From: Ornatilinea sp.
GTDB lineage: Bacteria; Chloroflexota; Anaerolineae; Anaerolineales; Anaerolineaceae
Assembly (NCBI GenBank): GCA_018433975.1
Contig: JAHDQE010000085.1
Span: 1-64,000, forward strand
Length of the DNA: 64,000 nucleotides
Direction: 5' to 3'
A program made the translations under genes and the position numbers. Under the pieces are notes generated by a model that was not told the DNA's origin, did no database searches, and worked only from the letters and a program-made list of their open reading frames with translations. Of the stretch, positions 9,849-18,800 are shown in pieces. The first letter of the stretch is position 1. Every line of letters begins with the position of its first letter.

Positions 9849-9866
9849 TATTAGCTAATGCTAATA
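9849..9866. promoter_or_regulatory. Palindromic operator between feo operon and DtxR-type regulator
   Basis: TATTAGC-TAAT-GCTAATA is a perfect inverted repeat with 7-bp arms and a self-complementary 4-bp centre. It resembles the TTAGG-type half-sites of DtxR/IdeR operators. It lies 44 nt upstream of feoA and about 105 nt upstream of the regulator, in the only divergent intergenic region of this locus. Control by the neighbouring regulator is inferred. Confidence 0.7.
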
Positions 9867-9971
9867 TCACGTATTACTATACGTTAATTTTTATGGCGAA
9901 GCAAGGATTTCTTGACGGTTGTCCGGTTAATACCTTACAAATGTCATGTGCAAGAGATCAGAGTGATCAAA

Positions 9972-10649
9972 ATGGAAGATAAGAGAACATCTAAAATCAC
10001 ACCAACTGTGGAAGATTATCTGGGTGTGCTTTACACATTGGAGAGAGACGAGGTGCCGGCTACAGGGGCTGTCATGGCCAAGCTTTTATCCGTTTCTCCT
10101 CCCACGGTGACAAACACCTTTAAAAGAATGGTCAGAGATGGGCTGATCTCAATAGATAAAGCGAAACACGCCCTTTTAACAGATCGAGGCAGAGAAAACG
10201 CGGAATCCGTTATGCGGCGTCATATGTTAACGGAATGGCTGCTCAAAGATACCTTGAATGTCCCTTGGTCAGAAACACATCAGGAATCGCACGATATTGA
10301 ACACGCGCTCTCGAAAAATATTGAACAAAAATTACAAGAACACATTAACACCGTGAAAACCTGCCCCCATGGCAATCCACTGCCGGGAAACGAAGTCTAT
10401 GTGCAGGACTGGGTCCCTTTATCCCAATTTCAGCCGGGAGAACGAGGAATCCTTCGCCGCATTCATGAATTTGGTGAAGACCACGCCGAATTATTACAGT
10501 TTCTTGAACAGCATGGGTTTCTTCCCGGTGTTGGCTTTACTGTAAAAGAAATACTACCTTTTAACCAGACCATGACGGTTGAAACAGAACAAGAAAGCAT
10601 TACTCTTGGTCTTTCATCGGTAGCGTATTTATTTGCAGAAAAAAGTTGA
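9972..10649 (+). CDS. DtxR-family metal-dependent transcriptional regulator
   Basis: This is a probable Fe(II)- or Mn(II)-responsive repressor of the divergent feo operon. Residues 1-60 form the winged HTH (ITPTVEDYLGVLYTL and MAKLLSVSPPTVTNTFKRM). The dimerisation/metal-binding domain follows, with conserved E and H residues in HMLTEWLLKDTLNVPWSETH and ESHDIEHALS. The C-terminal roughly 80 residues form a FeoA/SH3-like domain (FLEQHGFLPGVGFTVKEIL). The ATG at 9972 is chosen; a GTG at 9963 or a TTG at 9912 is possible, and none has a strong ribosome binding site. The exact metal is not decided by sequence. Confidence 0.88.
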   Translation: MEDKRTSKITPTVEDYLGVLYTLERDEVPATGAVMAKLLSVSPPTVTNTFKRMVRDGLISIDKAKHALLTDRGRENAESVMRRHMLTEWLLKDTLNVPWSETHQESHDIEHALSKNIEQKLQEHINTVKTCPHGNPLPGNEVYVQDWVPLSQFQPGERGILRRIHEFGEDHAELLQFLEQHGFLPGVGFTVKEILPFNQTMTVETEQESITLGLSSVAYLFAEKS

Positions 10650-10729
10650 GTGAAGCGGGGCTAAGTTAAGCCTTAACTCTTTGTAATACATTCCATATTT
10701 TCCAACCCCAAACGATCTGTGGATGGATT

Positions 10730-10760
10730 TTAAATAAAGACAGCCACTGTCGTGGCTATC
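10730..10760 (-). terminator. Terminator downstream of tRNA-Val
   Basis: A 9-bp stem (10739-10747 with 10752-10760, one G-T pair) with a tetraloop is followed, on the minus strand, by a T-rich run. A second 8-bp hairpin (10791-10798 with 10805-10812) lies between it and the tRNA 3' end and may mark the processing site. Confidence 0.7.
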
Positions 10761-10816
10761 TACAAGCGGGAATTTGATCATCCGCATAGAGGAAATCTAT
10801 AAAAAGATTTCCCGAG

Positions 10817-10890
<74 letters not shown>

Positions 10891-10997
10891 TTGCGAACCT
10901 GATTATAGCAAAGGTCAACTGGATTGGCAAGGATTCGGTTGGATGGCTTTGCGGTATAATTAAGGCTTGGTAGATCATGCGGAAGGAAGATAAAAGA

Positions 10998-13598
10998 ATG
11001 GAAATTGGTACCGTCCAGAACGTGGATATCGATCAGGAAATGCGCACGGCATATATGGATTATGCCATGAGCGTCATTGTAGCTCGTGCTTTGCCCGATG
11101 CCCGCGATGGTTTAAAACCGGTTCATCGCCGGATTTTGTACGCGATGAACGATATGGGGATTCGCTCAAATACAGCATTTAAGAAATCGGCCAGGATCGT
11201 TGGTGAAGTGTTGGGTAAATACCATCCGCATGGCGATTCTGCGGTTTACGAAGCGATGGCGCGCCTTACTCAGGATTTTTCAATGCGCTATCAGCTTGTG
11301 GATGGACAGGGTAACTTCGGCTCTATCGATGGGGATTCACCGGCGGCCATGCGTTACACCGAAGCCCGATTGGATAAACGGGCCGAAGAAATGCTGGTGG
11401 ATATTGATAAAAATACCGTGGATTATGTGGATAATTTTGACGGTTCACTCCAGGAACCGACAGTTCTTCCCGCTCGTTTGCCTAACTTGCTGCTAAATGG
11501 CGCTTCGGGCATCGCGGTGGGGATGGCCACCAACATTCCTCCACATAATCTTCGGGAATTAAGTGATGCGATCAGTCATCTGATTGACAATTATGATAAC
11601 CTGGACGAGGTTACCTCCGAAGATCTGATGAAGTTTGTACCCGGACCGGATTTTCCGACCGGTGGGATGATCATCGGACGGGAGGGGATTCGCCAGGCGT
11701 ACAGCACCGGACGAGGGCGTCTGATTGTACGGGGGATTGCTCACATTGAGGAAATGCGCAGTGGCCGCTACCGGATTGTGATCACCGAGATTCCCTATCA
11801 GGTTAATAAATCTTCTCTCATTGAACGGATTGCAGACCTGGCGCGCGGCGGAAAACTGGATGAGATCAGCGATTTACGCGATGAATCCGACCGGCGGGGA
11901 ATGAGCATTGTGATTGAGTTGAAGCGAGGGGCGCAGCCCCGCCGGGTGCTCAACCGATTATACAAATATACTGCGCTCCAATCCACCTTTGGTGTTAATC
12001 TTTTGGCTTTGGTGGAAGGCGAGCCGCGGCTGCTTTCTTTGAAACGTGCTCTAAAGATCTATATTGCGCATCGTTTCCAAATTGTTACTCGCAGGACTGA
12101 ATTTGAGCTGGATAAAGCCCGCCGCAGGGCACATATTCTGGAAGGGCTTTTAATCGCACTGGCCAATCTGGATGACATTATTAAGACTATCCGTGCCTCA
12201 GCGGATGCCGATGTGGCTAAAGAACAGTTGATGAGCCGTTTCCGGCTCACGGATGTTCAGGCCCAAGCCATTCTCGATATGCAGTTGAGGCGGCTTTCAG
12301 CGCTGGAGCGGCAGAAGATTGAGGATGAGCAAAAGCAGATTTTGGAGAAAATTGCTGAATATGAGGATCTGCTGGCCCATCCCAAGAAGATTCTGGCCGT
12401 TGTCAAAGATGAACTGCATGAGGTGACGGAAAAATACGGCGATGAGCGGCGCACCCGGATTTCGCTGGATGAGTTTGAAGAACTCTCCGATGAAGATCTG
12501 GTTAAAGACGAGCCGGTATTGATCAGCATCACCGAGAAAGGATACATCAAGCGGGTATCAATGGACGTACACCGGACGCGCGGCAGAGGCCGGCGCGGAG
12601 CATCGGGTCAGACCATGCGCGATGAAGACGAAGTGATGCTCATGCTTCATGCCCACACTTTGAATACGCTGCTCTTTTTCACGGATCGTGGAAAGGTGTA
12701 TTCAGAAAAAGTTTATCAAATTCCGGATGCGAATCGAACCGATCGGGGTATTCCTATTGTCAATATTCTTTCCCTCGACCCGCAGGAGCAGGTCACAGCA
12801 GTGGTTCCTGTTCCGGATTTTGACACTGCTGAATACTGCACGATGGTGACCCTCAAAGGCCGAATCAAACGGGTTGCGCTGTCAGAGTTTTCCAGCGTGC
12901 GTAATTCCGGTTTGATTGCGATTGGCCTTAATAATGATGATGAGCTGGATTGGGTGCGTTTGACCAGTGGAGAGGATGAAATCATTCTGGTGACCCAAAA
13001 AGGCAGGGCGCTGCGCTTCAATGAAAATCTTGTGCGAGCCATGGGTCGCCAGGCGGCGGGGGTCAAAGCAATTACTTTGAGAGGCGCTGACCGGTTGGCA
13101 TCCATGGAAGTGGTAGAACCGGGTGGCTATTTATTGGTGGTCACAGAAAAAGGTTTTGGGAAGAGAACTCCTCTTTCAAGATATTCACCGAAGGGTAGAG
13201 GCTCCCTGGGAGTTTACACGATAGATTATAAAAGTCTGCCGAAAATCGGCAAGCTGGTCGCAGCGCGAGTTGTCCAGAACAAGGATGAAGTCACTCTGAT
13301 TTCTACGGGTGGGATTGTTCTCCGGTTGAAAGTGAAAACGATTAACCCCACCGGTCGAACCACTCAGGGGGTTCACCTGATGGGACTGGATGACGGGGAT
13401 AGTGTGGCCGGTGTGGCCCGTATTGCGGAAGAAGAGGAAAAGAAAACGGAGAAACCCGCCAGCGAGGTCGAATCCACCGAACAGGAAGCTGAAGTGGAAG
13501 AGATCTTCGAAGAAGATCTGGAAGAAGAACTCTCCGAGGATTTGGATGAAGACCTGGACGAAGAATTAGACCAGGAAGAGGACGACGCAGAAGAATAA
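10998..13598 (+). CDS. gyrA: DNA gyrase subunit A
   Basis: This is the breakage-reunion subunit of type IIA topoisomerase. The catalytic tyrosine is Tyr120 in AAMRYTEARL. The quinolone region reads HPHGDSAVYEAM, with Ser81 and Glu85 at the E. coli 83 and 87 positions. The C-terminal domain contains the usual beta-propeller repeats. At the normal GyrA-box place (about residue 525) the sequence is TRGRGRRGASG rather than the canonical QRRGGKG, and the protein ends in a very acidic tail from about residue 811. ATG 10998 is preferred over 10977 because GGAAGGAAG precedes it. A TATAAT at 10955-10960 is the likely -10 box. A ParC assignment is not fully excluded because no gyrB or parE lies nearby. 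Confidence 0.92.
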   Translation: MEIGTVQNVDIDQEMRTAYMDYAMSVIVARALPDARDGLKPVHRRILYAMNDMGIRSNTAFKKSARIVGEVLGKYHPHGDSAVYEAMARLTQDFSMRYQLVDGQGNFGSIDGDSPAAMRYTEARLDKRAEEMLVDIDKNTVDYVDNFDGSLQEPTVLPARLPNLLLNGASGIAVGMATNIPPHNLRELSDAISHLIDNYDNLDEVTSEDLMKFVPGPDFPTGGMIIGREGIRQAYSTGRGRLIVRGIAHIEEMRSGRYRIVITEIPYQVNKSSLIERIADLARGGKLDEISDLRDESDRRGMSIVIELKRGAQPRRVLNRLYKYTALQSTFGVNLLALVEGEPRLLSLKRALKIYIAHRFQIVTRRTEFELDKARRRAHILEGLLIALANLDDIIKTIRASADADVAKEQLMSRFRLTDVQAQAILDMQLRRLSALERQKIEDEQKQILEKIAEYEDLLAHPKKILAVVKDELHEVTEKYGDERRTRISLDEFEELSDEDLVKDEPVLISITEKGYIKRVSMDVHRTRGRGRRGASGQTMRDEDEVMLMLHAHTLNTLLFFTDRGKVYSEKVYQIPDANRTDRGIPIVNILSLDPQEQVTAVVPVPDFDTAEYCTMVTLKGRIKRVALSEFSSVRNSGLIAIGLNNDDELDWVRLTSGEDEIILVTQKGRALRFNENLVRAMGRQAAGVKAITLRGADRLASMEVVEPGGYLLVVTEKGFGKRTPLSRYSPKGRGSLGVYTIDYKSLPKIGKLVAARVVQNKDEVTLISTGGIVLRLKVKTINPTGRTTQGVHLMGLDDGDSVAGVARIAEEEEKKTEKPASEVESTEQEAEVEEIFEEDLEEELSEDLDEDLDEELDQEEDDAEE

Positions 13599-13608
13599 TC
13601 TGAATGAT

Positions 13609-13833
13609 CTAAAGGAAAGGCAGAACGATTTTCTCTGTGGCAACCAGAAAGAAAGTCCCTAAAACACAGGTCATCATTAACATCATTAAAACGATGACGA
13701 AACGTTGAGGGGCGGTCATGCCTAAGAAGAGTTTTTCTTCTGAAGAATCCTGACCCGAACGAAGGTCTTCTTGTATGGCTTCTTCTTCATCCAAATACGA
13801 AGAAGCTGCTGAATTTCGCAAATCATCTAACAT
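13609..13833 (-). CDS. Small single-pass membrane protein
   Basis: This 74-aa protein has an acidic, Ser/Glu-rich N-terminal half (DEEEAIQEDLRSGQDSSEE) and one C-terminal membrane segment (FVIVLMMLMMTCVLGTFFLV). No family is recognised. The ATG at 13833 has a strong GGGAGG ribosome binding site that lies inside the end of birA, and the two genes overlap by 11 bases, so translation is probably coupled. It converges on gyrA with only 10 nt between the stops and no terminator. Confidence 0.7.
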   Translation of the reverse strand: MLDDLRNSAASSYLDEEEAIQEDLRSGQDSSEEKLFLGMTAPQRFVIVLMMLMMTCVLGTFFLVATEKIVLPFL

Positions 13834-14644
13834 TTTTAGAACCTCCCGGTGTGACTGGATTATGCCCATTCAATGGGCGGAGATGAAGATCTCCTACAGT
13901 CACACTGATTATTTTATCCTGTTCGTCCTTAATCAACAGACTCCCATCGGATTGGACGCCTGCTATCCGGCCAAGAATCTGGCGGCTGCCAGGTTGTTTA
14001 ATTTGAATCCATTCATTTTTAAAGGCCAGTTTCTCTTCCCAGGCTTGTAAAAATGACTCGGAAGTCAATAAAGGCCGCCATCGGAATAATTCTATAAGGA
14101 TATTATACAAAAGATCAAGCCGATCTACATACTTGCCTGCGGCAGTTTCTATGCTGGTAGCCGGAAACAATAGTGCTTCGGAAGTTGGTATGGATTGGGA
14201 TGCAACATTCACGCCAATACCAATCACAATCCCTGTGGGCAGATTATCCCGCCAGATAGCTTCCAACAGGATGCCGGCAGTCTTTTTCCCTTCCAAAAGG
14301 ACGTCGTTAGGCCACTTGATCTGGGGCTTCAGTCCGTAAGTTTGCAGTGCTTCGCAAACCGCCATAGCGCCTAATGGAGAGAATAGCTGGAGGTGAGAAA
14401 TTTCTTCGGGTTTTGGCCGGAGGATCAGGCTGAAAGCCAGAGCCGAATCCGGTTGGGTAACCCAATGCCGCTTCATTCGTCCTCGTCCGGCAGTTTGGTG
14501 ATCTGCGATCACAATAGACCGGTCTGCAGCACCTTCTTCAGTCCATTTCAACGCGAAATTGTTTGTCGACCCGATTGAGTCGAAATACCGGATAGCAGAA
14601 AGTTCCACACCATCCAATTGCGATTTTAAGGTTTCCTCGTTCAT
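13823..14644 (-). CDS. birA: Biotin-[acetyl-CoA-carboxylase] ligase
   Basis: This enzyme attaches biotin to the carrier domain of biotin-dependent carboxylases. It has the catalytic core only: the ATP/biotin loop GRGRMKRHW, the conserved KWPNDVLLEGKKTAGILLE and IGIGVNV, and a small C-terminal SH3-like domain. There is no N-terminal HTH, so it is a non-regulatory (group I) ligase. The ATG at 14644 is chosen over the TTG at 14662. No ribosome binding site is seen; an extended -10 (TGgTAAAAT, 14653-14661 on the minus strand) lies 8 nt before this ATG, suggesting a nearly leaderless mRNA. Confidence 0.93.
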   Translation of the reverse strand: MNEETLKSQLDGVELSAIRYFDSIGSTNNFALKWTEEGAADRSIVIADHQTAGRGRMKRHWVTQPDSALAFSLILRPKPEEISHLQLFSPLGAMAVCEALQTYGLKPQIKWPNDVLLEGKKTAGILLEAIWRDNLPTGIVIGIGVNVASQSIPTSEALLFPATSIETAAGKYVDRLDLLYNILIELFRWRPLLTSESFLQAWEEKLAFKNEWIQIKQPGSRQILGRIAGVQSDGSLLIKDEQDKIISVTVGDLHLRPLNGHNPVTPGGSKNVR

Positions 14645-14787
14645 TGGGGTCAATTTTACCAAAGGAACTGTTTATTGACTTTTAAACGCCTGTAAGTGTG
14701 CGTTGCTGTGGAGCTTGAGTATGGTGTAAGCAAAGGATTTTTGCATATGGATGAACCCAGGTTAAAGCCAAGGGGGATTTATTCCTA

Positions 14788-15288
14788 TTAGCTTTTCAGG
14801 TCGGATTGAATCTGGTTCGAGATCTCTTCTGTAAGCGTTTGATGAAAAATATCGGCTTCCAGTTCTTCTAGGGCTTCAATCAGGCGTTCCAGCCATTTAT
14901 GCCAGACCAGGGCGATGATTGCGGAACTGTTGGGTTTTAAATCTTGAGAGAACTGCCGTAAGACCTCATTGTCAAAGCCCATATCTATGTTCCCGGCCGC
15001 CAATCCGCCGGCTGCGGCGCCGGCCGCGGCGCCCACAATTGCACCCGCAGGCCCACCTAACAACCCAATTAACCCGCCTGTGATCGCACCGAATGCTGCA
15101 CCGTGCTTACCGTCAACATCCTGTGTTTCCCGGATAAAAAATTTCCCTTTCGCGTTTTTTGAGAGAACCGCTGCATTGCTGATCTGGATGATTTGTTGTT
15201 TTTCAAATTCTTTCAATTGATTGAGTGCTTCTTCTGCCTTTTTTTCGTTATCAAAAGCTGCAACAACCAGTTCAAGAAGCTCTGCCAT
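14788..15288 (-). CDS. DUF1269 family protein with glycine-zipper segment
   Basis: This 166-aa protein matches the DUF1269 plan. It starts with a ferredoxin-like fold (LLELVVAAFDNEKKAEEALNQL), followed by a Gly/Ala-rich hydrophobic hairpin around residues 83-118 (GAITGGLIGLLGGPAGAIVG) and then a helical C-terminal part. The family is thought to sit in or at the membrane and has no firm function. AGGAGG lies just before the ATG. It stands as a single gene. Confidence 0.85.
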   Translation of the reverse strand: MAELLELVVAAFDNEKKAEEALNQLKEFEKQQIIQISNAAVLSKNAKGKFFIRETQDVDGKHGAAFGAITGGLIGLLGGPAGAIVGAAAGAAAGGLAAGNIDMGFDNEVLRQFSQDLKPNSSAIIALVWHKWLERLIEALEELEADIFHQTLTEEISNQIQSDLKS

Positions 15289-15747
15289 AGGCCCTCCTTA
15301 ATTCTGTTTCTAACTAAAGATCTACAGAAATGATAAAACCTGAACTGAAGGATTTCAATATCTGAATCAGGGTTTATTCTCTCTGTTATGGATGGTTTGA
15401 GTATAGCACTGTTGGGAAATAGTATTTCCGAATATATCCGGAAAATGGAGGAGGCAGGGATATTGTTTTGATATTCGGTTTCAATACTTTCTGCTTTTGG
15501 GAAAATTCTTTGTCAGTAGAGAATAAGATGATATTTTGAGTATTTAAATTTTTAATTATGAAAATCCTATCAGGCTTTTGTTAAAAGAATCTATGAATTT
15601 AGATTTATTGCTTGCACCGTTATGAACTGTGCAGTAAATTATGGTAAGATTACAGCTTACAATTTTGGGGAATTGTAAGGTTTTTGAATAATCAAAGACT
15701 TCCATCAAGTGCCTTTTATGGTATGATGTGAATTTGGAGAAACAAAA
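15289..15747. other. Gene-free AT-rich interval with a perfect hairpin
   Basis: I see no supportable gene in this 459-base stretch. Its one clear element is a perfect inverted repeat at 15656-15679 (arms CTTACAATT/AATTGTAAG, 6-nt loop) followed by GTTTTTG, which could be a weak terminator or an operator for the gene at 15748. Confidence 0.6.
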
Positions 15748-16122
15748 ATGGATGAGAAAATAACAATTATTGAAGGGCCTCCTCCTACTTTTGATGTGGT
15801 GGATGATGGGTGGGCTTTAGGTTTAAACGAAGGCCCGTTCTTATACGACCTAGCATTGACCCATGTCCGAACTTTCAATGGGCCTTCTTTGGTAGAGCGC
15901 TGCTATCGCGCCTGGAAGAAAAAGGAACCTATTTATTTACATTATCGTAATGATGTGGGGTTGGAGGAAACGGCACTGATTATGGCGGCCCGCTCTGTCG
16001 AAACACCTGAAGGACAGGTGCTGTTGTTGTGGACCCGACATAAACCCGAAGATATCGAAATTGAGATTGATATCGAGTACGATGACGGGGATGATGATGA
16101 AGAAGATGAGGAAGATTTCTAA
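15748..16122 (+). CDS. Conserved-looking acidic protein of unknown function
   Basis: This 124-aa soluble protein has a compact folded part of about 100 residues, including HVRTFNGPSLVERCYRAWKKK and EPIYLHYRNDVGLEETALIMAARS, and a strongly acidic tail ending DDGDDDEEDEEDF. No family is recognised. GGAGAA precedes the ATG at good spacing and a terminator follows, so it is a single-gene unit. The acidic tail could bind cations or basic partners, which is speculation. Confidence 0.75.
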   Translation: MDEKITIIEGPPPTFDVVDDGWALGLNEGPFLYDLALTHVRTFNGPSLVERCYRAWKKKEPIYLHYRNDVGLEETALIMAARSVETPEGQVLLLWTRHKPEDIEIEIDIEYDDGDDDEEDEEDF

Positions 16123-16165
16123 AATTTTCTGTTAAGAATCATCGAATTGCTATAAAAAGTGAAGA

Positions 16166-16195
16166 ACCCGTTTCTGATCAGAGACGGGTCTTTTC
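16166..16195 (+). terminator. Rho-independent terminator
   Basis: A 10-bp stem (16166-16175 with 16180-16189, one G-T pair) is followed by TTTTCTT. It ends the transcript of the acidic protein gene. Confidence 0.8.
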
Positions 16196-16233
16196 TTGCG
16201 TATTGTGCAGACAAATAAAATATTCCTTGAAAA

Positions 16234-16242
16234 TGTTATAAT
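16234..16242 (+). promoter_or_regulatory. Extended -10 promoter for a probably leaderless gene
   Basis: TGTTATAAT is a perfect extended -10 element. Its last base is 6 nt before the ATG at 16249, so transcription should begin at or next to the start codon. No ribosome binding site is present. Confidence 0.65.
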
Positions 16243-16248
16243 CATCCT

Positions 16249-17520
16249 ATGCGTACAAATACTAAGAAAATATTGCTGGCTTTGCTGGCCTTGATAATCC
16301 TTGCGGGGATATCGTTTGCGGTCCCTCCGATCCGCGAACGGGTGATGTGGCGTGTGGATCAATTGCGCGTCAGTCTTTTTTATAAACTCAACCCTCCTGA
16401 AAAGGAAGTCTTTGTTCCTCAGGAAGCACAGGAGTTGCCGACTGCAACACCTACGACTGCGGCAACACTTACCAGTACTCCGGAAACTCCGATGGATACA
16501 CCAACCCCACAACCAACAGCTACACCATTACCCGGTGAAGTGGCGATTGAAGGGGTAATCTATACCGACCAGCATGGGTTGTGGAATTACTGCGCGCCTT
16601 CGAACCTGGCTATGGAGCTTTCCTTCTGGGGTTGGCAGGGGGACCGAGTTGATGTTGGGTCTTATGTCAAACCGTTTGAAAAAGACAAGAATGTGATGGC
16701 ATATGAGCTGGCCGATTACGTTACCGAACAGACGGATTTCCAGGCTGCGCTGCGTTACGGAGGAACGTTCGACCTGTTGAAGAAATTGCTTGCCAATGGG
16801 TATCCGGTTTTAATCGAAAAGGGTACTTATATTCGTGAAACGACCACCGGAAAATTTAGTTGGATGGGACATTACAATGTAGTTACCGGTTATTCCGACG
16901 AATCTCAGGAATTTATCGTTCAGGATTCCTACTATACACCGGATTACCGGATTGCTTACGATCTGTTAGAGGGCGAATGGCGCGCTTTCAACAATGTCTT
17001 TCTGGTGGTTTACCCCTCCGAAAAGCAGGACGAACTTTTCGGAATTCTGGGTGATTATGCCGACGCGGATCAGAGCAACCGGATTGCGGCTCAAATTGCA
17101 TCCGATGAAATCTATTCGCTTTCGGATGTGGATAGATTCTTCGCCTGGTTCAATCGCGGTTCCAGCCTGGTTAACCTGCAGGATTACTACGGAGCAGCAG
17201 CAGCTTATGATGAGGCCTGGAATTACTATGCTACCCTGCCGGAAGAGGGCAGACCGTGGCGCATCACCTGGTATCAAACCGGGCCTTACTTCGCATATTT
17301 TTATACTGGCCGGTATCAGGATGTGATCAACCTGACCACTCAAACCATTGATGGGGCGAGCCAGCCTTATCTTGAAGAGAATTTCTATTGGCGCGCTCGG
17401 GCTTATGTGACCATGGGTGATATCGATTCGGCGGTTCAGGATTTGAGAACCAGTATTGAATATCATCCGGATTTCACGCCCAGTGTCGAGCTCCTTCAGG
17501 AATTGGGCTATTCAGAATAA
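16249..17520 (+). CDS. Secreted/anchored C39-like cysteine peptidase with TPR-like tail
   Basis: The 423-aa protein has an N-terminal membrane anchor (ILLALLALIILAGISFAV). A Thr/Pro-rich linker spans about residues 62-95. A papain-like peptidase_C39_2 domain follows, with Cys115 in WNYCAPSN, His208 in GHYNVVTGY and Asp226 in VQDSYY. The C-terminal part from about residue 290 is helical and TPR-like (SLVNLQDYYGAAAAYDEAW, RARAYVTMGDIDSAVQDL). It probably cleaves or binds peptides outside the cell. sbcD starts 2 nt after the stop, so the two are co-transcribed despite unrelated roles. Confidence 0.82.
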   Translation: MRTNTKKILLALLALIILAGISFAVPPIRERVMWRVDQLRVSLFYKLNPPEKEVFVPQEAQELPTATPTTAATLTSTPETPMDTPTPQPTATPLPGEVAIEGVIYTDQHGLWNYCAPSNLAMELSFWGWQGDRVDVGSYVKPFEKDKNVMAYELADYVTEQTDFQAALRYGGTFDLLKKLLANGYPVLIEKGTYIRETTTGKFSWMGHYNVVTGYSDESQEFIVQDSYYTPDYRIAYDLLEGEWRAFNNVFLVVYPSEKQDELFGILGDYADADQSNRIAAQIASDEIYSLSDVDRFFAWFNRGSSLVNLQDYYGAAAAYDEAWNYYATLPEEGRPWRITWYQTGPYFAYFYTGRYQDVINLTTQTIDGASQPYLEENFYWRARAYVTMGDIDSAVQDLRTSIEYHPDFTPSVELLQELGYSE

Positions 17521-17522
17521 CA

Positions 17523-18752
17523 ATGCTTAAAATCCTGCACTTTGCTGATGCGCACATCGATATTGCCGCACATGGCCGTCGCGATCCGGCAACCGGGCTG
17601 CCTGTCCGGGTCCTGGATTTTCTCAAAGCGTTGGATCAGATTGTCGATACGGCAGTTGAGCAAAAAGTAGATCTGGTGATTTTTGCCGGTGATGCTTACA
17701 AAGACCGTACACCGGTGCCTACCTTTCAACGAGAATTTGGCAAGAGAATCATACGCCTGTCAGATGCAGGAATTCCTACTGTGCTGCTGGTTGGGAACCA
17801 TGATCTTTCTCCGGCCACAGGCAGAGCGCATGCTTTACAGGAATTTGATACCCTTCAGGTACCGCACGTGTATGTTATCAGCAAACCATGCTTCTGGAAG
17901 CCGGAAGATCTGGAAGGCCTGCCGCTTCAACTCATTGGTTTGCCCTGGGTATCCCGTTCCAGCCTGATGGCAGCGCTCCAGCTTGAGGGAGAGAATGTTG
18001 GCCAGATCTATGCGGAGGTGGAAGCCCGGTTAAGTGAATTGGTTCAACGATGGCTTCAGGAAATAGATTCGTCGCTGCCGGTGATCCTGACAGCGCACGC
18101 ATCCGTGCAGGGCGCAAAATATGGCGGAGAACGCAGCGTGATGTTGGGAAATGATCTGGTTCTGCCGGGCGGTCTGGTGCGTGATCCACGCCTGGATTAT
18201 GTTGCGCTGGGACACATTCATAAAGCCCAGAATCTAAACGAAGACAGCTATCCGCCGGTAATTTATCCCGGTTCGATTGAACGGGTCGATTTTGGCGAGG
18301 TGGAAGATCAAAAATATTTTGTCCTTGCCAATATAGAAAAAGGAAATACAACGGTTGAATGGTGCAAGTTGGAAGGACGCCGCTTTCTCGATCGCCGTGT
18401 GACGATTGACTCGCCTGAAAACACATTGGAACAGATGATTGCCGGGCTGCCTGCGCGCGAAGCACTGCGTGATGCAATCGTCCGCCTTACGGTTTCTTTC
18501 CCAAGAATGTGGGAATCCAGCCTGGATGAAAAAGGCATCCGCCAGTATGTTGAAGGGGCGTTTGAGTTTCACCTGGTGCGCCGCCCTCAAATGGATGTCC
18601 GCATCCGTCTTCCCAATGATCAGAGCATTAGTACGAAAAATCACTTGGAATTGCTGGAAATTTACTGGCACACACTTAACCTCGAAACGAATGAAATGGA
18701 AGACCTCCAAAAATCTGCCGGAGAGATTATCTCTGAAGCTCGGAACATCTGA
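17523..18752 (+). CDS. sbcD: SbcD/Mre11-type DNA exonuclease subunit
   Basis: This is the nuclease of the SbcCD complex, which trims DNA ends and opens hairpins. The metallophosphoesterase motifs are all visible: Asp9 and His11 in FADAHID, IFAGDAYKDR, VGNHDLSP, ILTAHASVQG and VALGHIHKAQ. The C-terminal domain that caps and contacts SbcC follows from about residue 290. The 409-aa length is normal. Its partner sbcC lies downstream, separated by a CorC-like gene. Confidence 0.93.
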   Translation: MLKILHFADAHIDIAAHGRRDPATGLPVRVLDFLKALDQIVDTAVEQKVDLVIFAGDAYKDRTPVPTFQREFGKRIIRLSDAGIPTVLLVGNHDLSPATGRAHALQEFDTLQVPHVYVISKPCFWKPEDLEGLPLQLIGLPWVSRSSLMAALQLEGENVGQIYAEVEARLSELVQRWLQEIDSSLPVILTAHASVQGAKYGGERSVMLGNDLVLPGGLVRDPRLDYVALGHIHKAQNLNEDSYPPVIYPGSIERVDFGEVEDQKYFVLANIEKGNTTVEWCKLEGRRFLDRRVTIDSPENTLEQMIAGLPAREALRDAIVRLTVSFPRMWESSLDEKGIRQYVEGAFEFHLVRRPQMDVRIRLPNDQSISTKNHLELLEIYWHTLNLETNEMEDLQKSAGEIISEARNI

Positions 18753-18800
18753 GTGTATTTTTAGCAAAAAAGGGGTTGACAGTAAGGACTGTAAGTTTGT

